Program-made: the position numbers and the translations under genes
From: Acinetobacter indicus CIP 110367
GTDB taxonomy: Bacteria > Pseudomonadota > Gammaproteobacteria > Pseudomonadales > Moraxellaceae
Direction: 5' to 3'
DNA length: 64,000 nucleotides
NCBI RefSeq assembly: GCF_000488255.1
Contig: NZ_KI530756.1
Location: 124,001-188,000, forward strand
In this document: positions 43,972 to 53,800 of the stretch, one piece after another
Numbering within the stretch: position 1 is the stretch's first letter
Layout: each line of letters starts with the position of its first letter
Notes under the pieces: model-generated
Database searches by the model: none
What the model saw: only the letters and a program-made list of their open reading frames with translations
What the model was told of the DNA's origin: nothing

Positions 43972-44757
43972 ATGAATAACTTGCAATGGCTCGATGAAGT
44001 AAAATTTAACGAACAGGGATTAGTGCCAGCCATTGCACAGCATCATCAAACCGGTCGGGTGTTGATGGTGGCCTGGATGAACCGCGAAGCGCTGGCCTTA
44101 ACCGCAGAAAAAAATCAGGCGGTGTATTTTTCCCGTTCGCGCAACAAACTCTGGCACAAAGGTGAAGAATCCGGTCATTTCCAGACCGTGCATGAAATCC
44201 GTCTGGACTGTGATGCCGACGTGATTATCCTGCAAATTGAACAGCATGGCGGCATTGCCTGCCATACCGGCCGTGAATCCTGCTTCTATCGCAAACTGAC
44301 CCCGAATGGCTGGGAAATTGTCGATGCGCAGCTGAAAGACCCGAATGCGATTTATGGCGAGAAGTCCAGCAATCCGCACACCTTGGCCATGAATGCCTCC
44401 ACTGCACAATCTGAACAGGTCGAAATTCTGAGTTATTTGGGCAAAATGATGGCTGAACGTAAAGCCGCCGATCCGGATTCTTCGTATGTGGCCAAGCTGT
44501 ATCACAAAGGCCTGAACAAGATTCTGGAAAAAGTTGGTGAAGAAAGCGTAGAAACTATTCTGGCAGCCAAGGAATATCAGGCTGCAGCCTATGAAGACAA
44601 TAAAAATGACCTGATCTATGAAGTCGCTGATTTATGGTTCCACAGTCTGGTCATGCTCGGCTATTTCAATCTGGACCCGCAACTGATTCTGAATGAGCTG
44701 GCGCGCCGTCAGGGCTTATCCGGTCTGGTGGAAAAAGCCAACCGTACTCAGGCTTAA
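43972..44757 (+). CDS. hisIE: Bifunctional phosphoribosyl-AMP cyclohydrolase / phosphoribosyl-ATP pyrophosphatase
   Basis: Catalyses steps 2 and 3 of histidine biosynthesis. The HisI domain (about 1-130) has [31 protein letters not shown] and metal ligands in DCDAD, plus cysteines in [10 protein letters not shown]. The HisE domain (about 145-255) has the [20 protein letters not shown] motif and [14 protein letters not shown]. 261 residues. Other his genes are not in this window. It is followed 11 bases later by a helicase gene with a GTG start, suggesting cotranscription. Confidence 0.96.
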   Translation: MNNLQWLDEVKFNEQGLVPAIAQHHQTGRVLMVAWMNREALALTAEKNQAVYFSRSRNKLWHKGEESGHFQTVHEIRLDCDADVIILQIEQHGGIACHTGRESCFYRKLTPNGWEIVDAQLKDPNAIYGEKSSNPHTLAMNASTAQSEQVEILSYLGKMMAERKAADPDSSYVAKLYHKGLNKILEKVGEESVETILAAKEYQAAAYEDNKNDLIYEVADLWFHSLVMLGYFNLDPQLILNELARRQGLSGLVEKANRTQA

Positions 44758-44768
44758 GCTGTCGCCCT

Positions 44769-46271
44769 GTGTCTGAGCTGAAGAAACCGACCGCCACCTA
44801 TGAGCAGGCCACTGCCATTGATAACGCACGTCTGGGCAAATCCTTCAAGGTGATTGCCTATGCCGGCACAGGGAAAACCACCACCTTGCAGATGATCAGT
44901 GAAGCCATGCTGGAGCGGCGTGGCATGTATCTGGCCTTTAACAAATCCATTGCCGCAGAAGCGCAACACAAGTTTCATCGCAATGTCGATTGTCGCACCT
45001 TTCACTCGCTGGCCTTTCGTAGTGTTCCACGTGGAGTCACCGACAAACTGCGCCTGCCGCGCCTGAGTCCAAGCTTTATTGCCAAGGAATATCGTCTCGA
45101 GCCGATTACCCTGCGCCGGATGATGGGCGGCCGCTATGAAAAATACGTGCTGATGCCTTCACGGCTGGCCAGTCTGGTGGCCAATGCGGTCGGCTATTTC
45201 TGCTCGACCAGCTCACAATATCCGGCACCACGCCATATTCAAGCACCGAACTGGCTACACCCTGATGATGCCGAGCTGCTGCAAAAACATTTGTATCCGG
45301 CAGTAGAGCGGCGCTGGCTGGAATCGATTGATCCAAACCATCAGGCCGGAATCGGTCATGATATTTACCTGAAACTGTGGGCACTGTCGGAACCGAATAT
45401 TCCGGCCGATTATGTGCTGTTTGATGAAGCCCAAGATGCCGACCCGCTAATGCTGGGGATTCTGCTCAAGCAGCGTAACACCCAGGTGATTTATGTGGGC
45501 GATGCCCATCAGCAAATTTATGCCTGGCGCGGTGCCATCAACGCCATGCAGCAACTGCCTTTGCCGGAGTCGCGCTTAACCACCTCATTCCGTTTTGGTC
45601 CGGACATCGCCATGACCGCCAATGCCATTCTCGGCGGTTTAAATGAAACTGTGCCGCTGCTCGGCAACCCGGATTTACATTCCAAAGTGGTGAACAAGCC
45701 GCATACCAAACAGCGTGATGCGATTTTATGCCGCACCAATGCCCGGGCGATGGAATTGCTGCTGGCCGGTCTGGTACATGGTGACAAGGTCAGCCTGCAG
45801 GCCGATCATGTCAAACTGAACCGCTTTGTCGATGCCGCCAGTATGCTGAAACAGGGCCGCCGCGTCACCGATGTGCCGGAACTGGCCTGGTTTAACTCCT
45901 GGCACGATGTACATGAATATTGCGAAACCAATGAAGGCAGCGACATTAAGCCGCTGGTAAAACTGGTGGATGATCATGGTACCGATTCGCTGAAAAAGGC
46001 GCTGGCCAAAATCACCCCGATTGGCCAGGCGGACTATATTATTTCGACCGCGCACAAAGCCAAAGGGCTGGAATGGGACCGCGTGCATCTGGAAGATGAC
46101 TATCAGTTCAAGGTCAATGAACGCGATCATAAAATTAGTGATGAAGAGTTACGATTACTGTACGTGGCCTGCACACGTGCTAAAGTAAGCTTAAATATCC
46201 ATCATATTTACGATCTGGTGCAACAGCTGAAACAGCAGATGCCGGTGTCCTTGCGTAAGGCGGTGGGTTAA
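44769..46271 (+). CDS. UvrD/FBH1-like SF1 helicase
   Basis: 500-residue SF1A DNA helicase-like ATPase. Walker A is AYAGTGKTTTL (residues 30-40), Walker B LFDEAQDADPL (about 218), motif III GDAHQQIYAWRGAINAM (about 242), motif IV-V YIISTAHKAKGLEW (about 418) and VI LYVACTRAKVSLN. The compact layout without large 1B/2B insertions resembles the FBH1-type group. A GTG start at 44769 (MSELKKPTAT) 11 bases after hisIE is used. The ATPase gene follows 16 bases downstream, so they probably act or are at least expressed together. Confidence 0.88.
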   Translation: MSELKKPTATYEQATAIDNARLGKSFKVIAYAGTGKTTTLQMISEAMLERRGMYLAFNKSIAAEAQHKFHRNVDCRTFHSLAFRSVPRGVTDKLRLPRLSPSFIAKEYRLEPITLRRMMGGRYEKYVLMPSRLASLVANAVGYFCSTSSQYPAPRHIQAPNWLHPDDAELLQKHLYPAVERRWLESIDPNHQAGIGHDIYLKLWALSEPNIPADYVLFDEAQDADPLMLGILLKQRNTQVIYVGDAHQQIYAWRGAINAMQQLPLPESRLTTSFRFGPDIAMTANAILGGLNETVPLLGNPDLHSKVVNKPHTKQRDAILCRTNARAMELLLAGLVHGDKVSLQADHVKLNRFVDAASMLKQGRRVTDVPELAWFNSWHDVHEYCETNEGSDIKPLVKLVDDHGTDSLKKALAKITPIGQADYIISTAHKAKGLEWDRVHLEDDYQFKVNERDHKISDEELRLLYVACTRAKVSLNIHHIYDLVQQLKQQMPVSLRKAVG

Positions 46272-46287
46272 AGCATGCAGGTGACCC

Positions 46288-47655
46288 ATGAAAATTCAGT
46301 CTGTCCAGTTCAAGCACATCACCCACTTTACCGACCTTCAGCTGCAACTGCATCCGCAGCAACAGCCTGTGGCCTTAATTCTAGGCAATCAGAGTTCCGG
46401 TAAAACCTCGCTACTGCGCTTTACCTATCAGGCACTGACCTGGTTTGCGGCCCGTTATAAAGATTTACGCACCTCCGGACTGGTCATGCTCGATCAGGAC
46501 ATTATGCACACCCGGCTGCAGTCCAAAATTGACCTGTGCGTGTGCTTTCCCAAAGACATTGGCAGCCTGCCGGAAAGCAGCGATACCCAGCAGCAGGACC
46601 GTCAGTGCTGCGACTGGCAGCTGTATAAAACCCTGAACAGCAACGGCGTCGGGGTCAGTAAGGCTGAAACCCAGAAACTGGAAAAAATGGTCAGCCTGTA
46701 CCAGCAGGCCGTAAAACAGGACCCGCTACAAGGCCTGCCATTAATTGCCTATTACCCAGCCGAGCGTTTTGTCAATGAAGTCAATCTGCTGAGTAAAAAC
46801 AATCCGCTGATTTTTCAGGCCGTACATGCCTATGAAATTTCGGCCATCCCCTTCACCACCTTTACACGCTTCTTTGAGTGGTTCCGGGAAATTTCCGATA
46901 TTGAAAATGCCCAGAGTGCCCAGCTGATTGAACAGTTATTACATCCGCAGCATCCCAACGCAGAACCTCCACGGCGTGACAAACTGATGCAGGCACATGC
47001 CCAGATGCACGCACCCAGCCTGCAGGCCCTGCGCGACGCACTACAAATTGTGCTACCGGAACTGAGCCAGATTTATCTGCAATATCATCCGAAACTGCAA
47101 TTAATGGTCACCTATCAGGGTAAAACCCAGCTCTATCAGCAGCTGTCCAACAGTATCCGCAACTGGATTGCACTGGTCGGCGATATTGTGCGGCGTTTAT
47201 GTCTGCTCAATCCTTATAGCCTGTACCCCACCTTGGAAGGCGATGGCATTCTGCTGATTGATCAGGTCGATCATCAGCTTGATCAGGATATGGCCTCGGT
47301 GATTCTGGCACGTTTGCATCAGGCCTTTCCGGCACTGCAGATTATTGCCACCGGTAACCGCACGGCACTCTTGGAAAATGCCGAAAACTATCAATGTTTA
47401 AGGCTGGATCAGCAGCAATTACATCCAATCCATCTGCAACCGGTGCAGGAACAGTTCGACGCCATTTATGCCCAGTTTATGCAGACTGAAGCCAGCAGCA
47501 GCGATGAAAGCCTGAGTGAAGCGGTACAGGAACCCACCAGTGTGGATGACCTCTATCAGCAGATTCAGCAGCAACTGAGTGCCGAACAGCAGGAAGCCTT
47601 GCTGAAACGGCTGCAAAATGATGATGACACCTCGACCCCGCATCCGCTGCCTTGA
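46288..47655 (+). CDS. RecF/ABC-type ATPase with degenerate active site
   Basis: 455 residues, similar in layout to AAA_21/PtuA-type ATP-binding proteins. Walker A LGNQSSGKTSLL (residues 32-43) is intact, and the RFFEWFREISDIENA segment is typical of the group. The ABC signature is degenerate (LSNSIRN, residues 286-292, instead of LSxGxR). Walker B reads LLIDQVD, with Gln326 in place of the catalytic Glu, and the H-loop region reads ATGNRT instead of a TTHS-like motif. The C-terminus (about 385-455) is acidic, Gln-rich and helical. It follows the helicase closely. ATP binding without efficient hydrolysis is a plausible inference. No nuclease (TOPRIM or HNH) domain is present. Confidence 0.8.
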   Translation: MKIQSVQFKHITHFTDLQLQLHPQQQPVALILGNQSSGKTSLLRFTYQALTWFAARYKDLRTSGLVMLDQDIMHTRLQSKIDLCVCFPKDIGSLPESSDTQQQDRQCCDWQLYKTLNSNGVGVSKAETQKLEKMVSLYQQAVKQDPLQGLPLIAYYPAERFVNEVNLLSKNNPLIFQAVHAYEISAIPFTTFTRFFEWFREISDIENAQSAQLIEQLLHPQHPNAEPPRRDKLMQAHAQMHAPSLQALRDALQIVLPELSQIYLQYHPKLQLMVTYQGKTQLYQQLSNSIRNWIALVGDIVRRLCLLNPYSLYPTLEGDGILLIDQVDHQLDQDMASVILARLHQAFPALQIIATGNRTALLENAENYQCLRLDQQQLHPIHLQPVQEQFDAIYAQFMQTEASSSDESLSEAVQEPTSVDDLYQQIQQQLSAEQQEALLKRLQNDDDTSTPHPLP

Positions 47656-47981
47656 ATATGAGGAATATCGGAAAATCAGCCGAAAAAATCCGGTCTGATC
47701 TAACAATTTCATCCTGAAAAAAGTTCGGCGGCGTATAATATCTGCCGTGTGCGCAAAAACAAATTGATGTTGTTTTATTCATGTAATAAAATCAATCAGA
47801 TTTATATTTTTATAGTAAAATCCGATTTGCTATAAGTTTCTCAAGTTGCGCAACACAACTTGTTTATTTAGCCATAATTCTATTTTTCGGCTTTCAAGAT
47901 TGAGTATTTTGGACTGCTCCTTGCATTCCTGTAATCCTTGAAAGATAAGATTCACCCTTAGGTTTTGAACCTATCAAGACA
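47656..47981 (+). promoter_or_regulatory. Mrp operon upstream region
   Basis: 326 bases without an open frame. A TATAAT box lies at 47734-47739. An inverted repeat CAAGTTG (47842-47848) / CAACTTG (47856-47862) with a seven-base spacer is a candidate operator or leader stem. No strong ribosome-binding site precedes the mrpA ATG. Confidence 0.45.
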
Positions 47982-50819
47982 ATGGATACGAGTGTGCTAT
48001 CGATTATTATATTGCTACCGCTGGTACTTGGCACAACCCTTGTCTCGTGGCTGAAGAAATTTTCGCGCGGGGTAACGGCTTTAGGGGCGATAGGAGTCAG
48101 TTTAAGCAGTCTGATCCTGTTACTGACTCAAGCAAAGGATGTCTTTAATGGCGCCACCATCATTCAGTCATGGTCGTGGCTACCCCAGTTAGGGATTGAT
48201 TTAAGCTTTCGCCTGGATGCTTTAGGTTTATTATTTTCTTTGCTGATTACCGGTATCGGTACCCTCATCTTTATTTATGCTTATTATTATTTAAGCCCCA
48301 AAAACTCCCTCAGCAAACTGTATCTCCTGCTCATGCTGTTTATGGCAGCCATGCTCGGGATTTCATTGTCGAATAACCTGATTATCCTGCTGGTGTTCTG
48401 GGAACTGACCAGTATTTCCTCGTTCCTGCTGGTCGGTTACTGGAGCAATTATCAAGCAGCTCAACGCGGTTCACGTATGGCCCTGACCATTACCGGGATG
48501 GGCGGCCTGGCCATGCTCGGTGGTTTTGTTCTGCTCGGACAGATCACCGGCACCTATGAGCTGGACCAGATTCTGACCATGACCGATCAGATTCAGAGCC
48601 ATGCGCTGTTTGTACCTAGTTTATTGCTGATTTTACTCGGCGCCTTTACCAAAAGTGCCCAGTTCCCGTTCCATTTCTGGTTGCCGAATGCCATGGCAGC
48701 GCCAACACCGGTATCGGCCTATCTGCACTCCGCGACCATGGTGAAAGCCGGGATTTTCCTGCTGGCGCGTCTACTGCCAATTTTTGCCGGCGCGGCGCTG
48801 TACCATAATCTGGTGACCTTTGTTGGTCTGTTTACCCTGTGTATCGCGGCTTTCTTTGCCATTTTCAAAGAAGATCTGAAAGGTCTGCTGGCCTATTCCA
48901 CCATCAGCCACTTGGGCCTGATTGTCTGCCTGCTCGGGATTGGTTCTCCGCTGGCCGTGGCTGCAGCCATTTTCCATATTATTAACCACGCCACCTTTAA
49001 AGCGGCGCTGTTCATGATTGCCGGGATCATTGACCATGAATCCGGCACCCGTGATTTACGCAAACTGAGTGGCTTATGGCAGCTGTTACCGTTTACCGGT
49101 ACGCTGACCATGATTACGGCTGCGTCGATGGCAGGTGTACCACTGTTCAACGGCTTCCTGTCCAAAGAAATGTTCTTTACCGAACTGCTGGCCAATTTAA
49201 GCGGACCGGTGGTGGTGATCTCGGCAATTGTGGCGACACTGGCCGGTATTTTTGCCGTGGCCTATTCGGTGCGCTTAGTGCATGGCGTGTTCTTCGACGG
49301 CCCGATTGGCAAAGACGTACCCAATAAAGATGCGCATGAACCGCCAATGGGCATGCGCGCACCAGCCCTGATTCTAGCGATTTTATGTATTGCGGTCGGC
49401 CTGTTCCCTGCCCTGCTGGTTGAGCATCTGGTCAATAGCACCACCCGTGCCAGTACCCAGCTGATGAATTTTGAAGGCACCCATCTGGCCATCTGGCACG
49501 GCTTGAACCTGCCATTGCTAATGAGTGTGATTGCGCTGGTGGGCGGTCTGGTGATGTATTTTGCCCTGGCCAAAGGCGGCCGTATCCGCGAGATTGATCT
49601 CGATCCGGCATTGGGTCGCTTACAGGGACGGGTGTTATTTGACCTGTTCTTAAAAGGCCTATTGCTGAACTCGCGCCGCTTTAAACGCCTCACCGAAAAC
49701 GGCTCCCTACAAAGTTATCTGTTCTGGATTCTGGTGTTTACCATTGCATTAGTTTCTGTGCCGCTGCTGAATCAGGGGATTGGTACCGGTACGCGTGAGC
49801 TGACTCAGGCACCTGCGATTGCCATTGTCTTGTGGCTATTATTATTCAGTGCCTGCTGGATGATGCTGTGGTTCCATCATGAACGGATTAAAGCCGTATT
49901 AATCAGTGGTGCTGTCGGTCTGGTGGTAACCATGATCTTTGTAACCCTGTCGGCTCCGGATCTGGCCCAAACCCAGATTACCGTCGATGTGGTGACCACC
50001 GTCTTGTTACTGATGAGCCTGTCACTGCTGCCACAATTAACCCCGTATGAATCGAGCAGCACCCGTCGCTGGCGCGATGCCGGGATTGCAATTCTGGCCG
50101 GTGCTGGCATCAGCTGGCTGGCCTGGTTAATCATGACCCGTGATCACAACTCGATTTCATGGTTCTTTAACCAGCAGTCAATTCCACTGGGCGGCGGCAC
50201 CAACGTGGTCAACGTGATTCTGGTCGACTTCCGTGGCTTCGATACCTTCGGTGAAATTACCGTACTCGGTATTGCTGCCATTGGTGCCCTCTGCCTGATG
50301 GATGGTATGCGTGCCCACGGCACCACCATGACGCAGGGTCTGACCTATCGTTTTAATCCATCTCCACTGATGCTGCGCATGACTGCTTCCTGGATTTTAC
50401 CGGTGGCCTTAGTGGTCAGCCTGTATATTTTCCTGCGCGGGCACAACCTGCCAGGCGGCGGCTTTATTGCCGGACTGGTCACGTCAATGGCATTGATCAT
50501 TCAGTACATTGCCATTGGTCAGGACCAAACCGAGCAAATGTTGAAAGCCAAATCCGGACGTTTATATGAAATCTGGATTGGTTCCGGTCTGACCATTGCC
50601 GGCCTGACCGGGATTGCAGCCTGGTTCTGGGGTCGTCCATTCCTGACCAGCGCGCATATTTATGTCAATCCGCCGGTGATTGGTGAACTGCATTTGGCTT
50701 CAGCGGCACTGTTTGATGTCGGAGTTTACGTTACCGTTGTCGGGGCAACCATGTTGCTGATTTCCGTGCTGGGCGACTCGCGTCACTCCAGTATGTCTGG
50801 TCCAATTCCTCGGGGGTAA
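47982..50819 (+). CDS. mrpA: Mrp-type Na+/H+ antiporter subunit A (A/B fusion)
   Basis: Largest subunit of the multisubunit cation/proton antiporter, related to complex I NuoL. The proton-translocating core has LVFWELTSISSFLLVGYWSN, PNAMAAPTPVSAYLHSATMV and AYSTISHLGLIV. Residues about 790-940 form an added MrpB-like domain (SLYIFLRGHNLPGGGFIAGL). No separate mrpB gene follows, so subunit B is supplied by this fusion. 945 residues. First gene of an ACDEFG operon on the plus strand with very tight spacing. Na+ or K+ specificity cannot be read. Confidence 0.94.
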   Translation: MDTSVLSIIILLPLVLGTTLVSWLKKFSRGVTALGAIGVSLSSLILLLTQAKDVFNGATIIQSWSWLPQLGIDLSFRLDALGLLFSLLITGIGTLIFIYAYYYLSPKNSLSKLYLLLMLFMAAMLGISLSNNLIILLVFWELTSISSFLLVGYWSNYQAAQRGSRMALTITGMGGLAMLGGFVLLGQITGTYELDQILTMTDQIQSHALFVPSLLLILLGAFTKSAQFPFHFWLPNAMAAPTPVSAYLHSATMVKAGIFLLARLLPIFAGAALYHNLVTFVGLFTLCIAAFFAIFKEDLKGLLAYSTISHLGLIVCLLGIGSPLAVAAAIFHIINHATFKAALFMIAGIIDHESGTRDLRKLSGLWQLLPFTGTLTMITAASMAGVPLFNGFLSKEMFFTELLANLSGPVVVISAIVATLAGIFAVAYSVRLVHGVFFDGPIGKDVPNKDAHEPPMGMRAPALILAILCIAVGLFPALLVEHLVNSTTRASTQLMNFEGTHLAIWHGLNLPLLMSVIALVGGLVMYFALAKGGRIREIDLDPALGRLQGRVLFDLFLKGLLLNSRRFKRLTENGSLQSYLFWILVFTIALVSVPLLNQGIGTGTRELTQAPAIAIVLWLLLFSACWMMLWFHHERIKAVLISGAVGLVVTMIFVTLSAPDLAQTQITVDVVTTVLLLMSLSLLPQLTPYESSSTRRWRDAGIAILAGAGISWLAWLIMTRDHNSISWFFNQQSIPLGGGTNVVNVILVDFRGFDTFGEITVLGIAAIGALCLMDGMRAHGTTMTQGLTYRFNPSPLMLRMTASWILPVALVVSLYIFLRGHNLPGGGFIAGLVTSMALIIQYIAIGQDQTEQMLKAKSGRLYEIWIGSGLTIAGLTGIAAWFWGRPFLTSAHIYVNPPVIGELHLASAALFDVGVYVTVVGATMLLISVLGDSRHSSMSGPIPRG

Positions 50820-50821
50820 GC

Positions 50822-51187
50822 ATGATTAGTATCGAATTTTTAGTCGCAACCTCTGTAGGTTTACTGGTCGCCACCGGCGTGTACCTGATCTTAAGGGCAC
50901 GTACCTTTCCGGTGGTACTGGGCCTGGCCATGATTGGTTATGCAGTCAATATTTTCCTGTTCGCCATGGGCCGGATTCAGCTGAATGCACCGGCCATTTT
51001 AACCACGGCGGTGCAATCCACTGACCCTTTACCGCAAGCGCTGGTGCTGACTGCTATTGTAATTGGCTTTGCTACCACCGCCTTTGTGGTGCAACTGGCC
51101 TTACGCAGCCGTTATGAATCGGGAACCGACCATGTGGATGCCAAAGATGATCCTGCTTTACTTGACCCACGTGAGGATGAGCCATAA
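50822..51187 (+). CDS. mrpC: Mrp-type antiporter subunit C
   Basis: NuoK-like membrane subunit of 121 residues with three membrane helices (about 5-20, 30-50 and 75-95), including the family motif LGLAMIGYAVNIFLFAMG and PLPQALVLTAIVIGFA. It starts two bases after mrpA and its last base overlaps mrpD. The hydrophilic acidic tail is short. Confidence 0.94.
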   Translation: MISIEFLVATSVGLLVATGVYLILRARTFPVVLGLAMIGYAVNIFLFAMGRIQLNAPAILTTAVQSTDPLPQALVLTAIVIGFATTAFVVQLALRSRYESGTDHVDAKDDPALLDPREDEP

Positions 51188-52995
51188 TGCATGACTTTAT
51201 CCAATTATGGGCGCAACACACTCCTATTCTCAGCATCCTGCTGCCGGCTTTTACCGGTTTTATTCTGGTGCTGCTGGGCAACCCGGGTTCGGGTTCGCTG
51301 TCGTATGACTGGCGCCAGCCGTGGCGTCGTGGCATCAGCCTGATTTCGACTATTCTCGGACTGGGCTTGGCGATCAGCTATCTGATGCTGGCCAAAACCG
51401 GCCAGATTACTGTCTACAACCTGTCAGAATGGTCGGCTCCATTCGGGATTGTACTGGTGCTGGATCAGCTGTCTGCACTAATGCTGGTACTGACCTACGG
51501 TCTGGCCTTGCCAGTGCTATGGTTCGCCTGCCAGCAATGGGATGAACGTGGTCGCTATTTTCATGCCATGTTCCATTTCCTGATGATGGGCTTGTGCGGG
51601 GCTTTCCTCACCGGCGATTTATTTAACCTGTTCGTATTTTTTGAAGTGCTGCTGCTGGCTTCATATGTACTCTTGCTGCACAGTCAGGGCAAACCGCGCT
51701 TTCAGCTTGGGGTGCATTATGTCACCATCAACCTGCTGGCTTCAGCACTGTTCCTGATTGGTCTGGGTATGATTTACGGCAGTGTCGGCAGCCTCAACAT
51801 GGCCGATGTGGCCCGTTTAATACCGACGCTGGCAGAAGATCAGCATCGTCTGGCGGTGGTCGGCGGCTTGATCCTGTTTATTGTGTTCGGGATTAAAGCG
51901 GCGATGCTGCCGGTCGGCTTCTGGTTACCGAAAACCTATGCCGTAGCAGCTACCCCTGTGGCGGCGATTTTTACCATTATGACCAAGGTCGGGATTTATG
52001 CGATTTTAAGGGTCAATGGGACGGTCTTTGATGATGAACTGAGCCAGAAAATTCTCAGCAACTGGTTATTGCCAATTGGCCTGATTACCTCGCTGTATGG
52101 CGTCATCGGCGCAATTGGGGCAGAACGCTTACGCCGTTTTGTCGGTTTTATGATGCTGTCGTCGATTGGCACCATCCTGATTGCGATTGCCCTGTTTAGC
52201 ACCCAGGCCTGGACGGCAGCGCTGTATTACTTGGTACACAGTACCTTAATTGCCGCGGCCTTCTATCTGTTCTGCGGCTGGGTCACGGCGCAGCGCGGTG
52301 AATTTAAGGATCACTTTAATATCGCCCCGCAAATGAAACAGCATAAAGTGATGTCTATTATCTATCTGCTGATTGCACTGATGATTGCCGGCCTGCCGCC
52401 TTTTAGTGGCTTCCTCGGTAAAGTGTTCTTGTTACAGGCCACCGCTGATGCGCCTTATCAGGGCATTATTATTGCGGTGGTGCTGCTAGTTGGTTTACTC
52501 AGTATTCTGGCCCTGACCCGGGTTGGCTTTATCCTGTTCTGGCGCGCATCGCGTCCGGAAGATGATCCGGACAATGACGCCTATCACAGCTACCAGGCCC
52601 TCCCAGCCAAGGCCCCGAAAGGCAATGACAAGGCCATTTACCTGTTATTGGCGGCACTGGTGGCTTATGTGGTTTTTGCCAATCCAATCCAGCGTTATGC
52701 CTTTAGCACGGCCCAGCAAATGCAGAACAACCGTCTGTATGAAATGGCGGTGTTAAAGCAGGATGAAACCGGCCAGGTGATTAGCGTCCAGCCTTATGAT
52801 CCAAACTATTTGCCAGAAACCAAATACAGTGGTGAAAAACCGGACCCGAATGCCAAGCTGATTCCGTATGTAATCAGTCCAAATACACTGGAAGGTGAGC
52901 ATATTTCGGACTATAAACAACGTCAGATCAATCAGCAGATTGAGCAGGACGCCGCCAGCGACGACCTGCCACAACTTAAACCTATGGAGCCATAA
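51187..52995 (+). CDS. mrpD: Mrp-type antiporter subunit D
   Basis: NuoM/NuoN-like proton-channel subunit with about 14 membrane segments. Conserved blocks are GDLFNLFVFFEVLLLASY (about residue 140), LPKTYAVAATPVAAIFT (about 250) and the later YYLVHSTLIAAAFYL. Residues about 510-602 form a hydrophilic tail with PETKYSGEKPDPNAK, longer than in Bacillus MrpD. 602 residues. The ATG overlaps the mrpC stop. Same operon. Confidence 0.95.
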   Translation: MHDFIQLWAQHTPILSILLPAFTGFILVLLGNPGSGSLSYDWRQPWRRGISLISTILGLGLAISYLMLAKTGQITVYNLSEWSAPFGIVLVLDQLSALMLVLTYGLALPVLWFACQQWDERGRYFHAMFHFLMMGLCGAFLTGDLFNLFVFFEVLLLASYVLLLHSQGKPRFQLGVHYVTINLLASALFLIGLGMIYGSVGSLNMADVARLIPTLAEDQHRLAVVGGLILFIVFGIKAAMLPVGFWLPKTYAVAATPVAAIFTIMTKVGIYAILRVNGTVFDDELSQKILSNWLLPIGLITSLYGVIGAIGAERLRRFVGFMMLSSIGTILIAIALFSTQAWTAALYYLVHSTLIAAAFYLFCGWVTAQRGEFKDHFNIAPQMKQHKVMSIIYLLIALMIAGLPPFSGFLGKVFLLQATADAPYQGIIIAVVLLVGLLSILALTRVGFILFWRASRPEDDPDNDAYHSYQALPAKAPKGNDKAIYLLLAALVAYVVFANPIQRYAFSTAQQMQNNRLYEMAVLKQDETGQVISVQPYDPNYLPETKYSGEKPDPNAKLIPYVISPNTLEGEHISDYKQRQINQQIEQDAASDDLPQLKPMEP

Positions 52996-52997
52996 CT

Positions 52998-53519
52998 ATG
53001 CAAAAGACATCGTTTTGGGATATCTGGCTGCCACATCCCTTTGTTTCGGTGATTGTGGCCATTAGCTGGTTGTTACTGGCACATAGTGTTTCTGCCGGCA
53101 ATCTGCTGATGGCATTGATCCTGAGTATCCTGATTCCACTGATGGTCAAACCGTTTATTGCCCGCACCCCGAATATCCACTGGGTGCCGGCCTTTAAACT
53201 GTTCTGGGTGGTGGTCTGGGATATTATCCTGTCCAATATCCGCGTCGCCAAACAGGTGCTGGGACCCACCGATGCGCTGCATCCGAAATGGTTCCGTGTA
53301 CCGCTGGAGACCGAGCATGAACAGGTCAACACCTTGCTGGCGATGATCATTACCACCACGCCAGGGACGGTCACGGCCGGTATTGACCAGGACCGCGGCG
53401 ATATTCTGGTGCATGCCTTAAGTACCGATGATGAAGAAGCTGAAATTGCTCTGATCAAGAGCCGTTATGAACAGCCGCTGATTGAAATCTTTAACGTCAA
53501 GACAGGAGCGGCCTCATGA
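52998..53519 (+). CDS. mrpE: Mrp-type antiporter subunit E
   Basis: 173-residue membrane subunit with two or three N-terminal helices and a cytoplasmic domain. The MrpE signature VVVWDIILSNIRVAKQVLG and LLAMIITTTPGTVTAGIDQD are present. It starts two bases after mrpD; its TGA overlaps the ATG of mrpF. Confidence 0.94.
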   Translation: MQKTSFWDIWLPHPFVSVIVAISWLLLAHSVSAGNLLMALILSILIPLMVKPFIARTPNIHWVPAFKLFWVVVWDIILSNIRVAKQVLGPTDALHPKWFRVPLETEHEQVNTLLAMIITTTPGTVTAGIDQDRGDILVHALSTDDEEAEIALIKSRYEQPLIEIFNVKTGAAS

Positions 53520-53791
53520 TGATATTGCCTTATGCGCTCGGCATCTGCCTGATTGCCATTGCCGGCTCGATGTTTATGTGCCTGATTCGCCTGATTATGG
53601 GACCGTCAATTGTCGATCGTCTGCTGGCGCTGGATACCCTGTTTTTAAATGCGACCTGTCTGATTGTGGTACTGGGCATTTACTGGACCAGCACTTCACT
53701 GTTTGAAGGTGCGTTACTGGTGGCAATGCTGGGCTTTGTTTCAACCGCTGCCCTGGCCCGTTACTTCACCTCTGGCCACGTGATTGATTAG
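53516..53791 (+). CDS. mrpF: Mrp-type antiporter subunit F
   Basis: 91-residue subunit with three membrane helices. The family stretch RLIMGPSIVDRLLALDTLFLN is clear. ATG at 53516 overlaps the mrpE stop; a second in-frame ATG follows at once at 53519. Confidence 0.93.
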   Translation: MMILPYALGICLIAIAGSMFMCLIRLIMGPSIVDRLLALDTLFLNATCLIVVLGIYWTSTSLFEGALLVAMLGFVSTAALARYFTSGHVID

Positions 53792-53800
53792 GAGAACAGC

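Noticed and set aside
44769..47655. Calling the helicase-ATPase pair a Gabija or Septu system
   Set aside because: No TOPRIM domain as in GajA and no HNH partner as in PtuB; the ATPase active site is degenerate and the neighbourhood is core genome.
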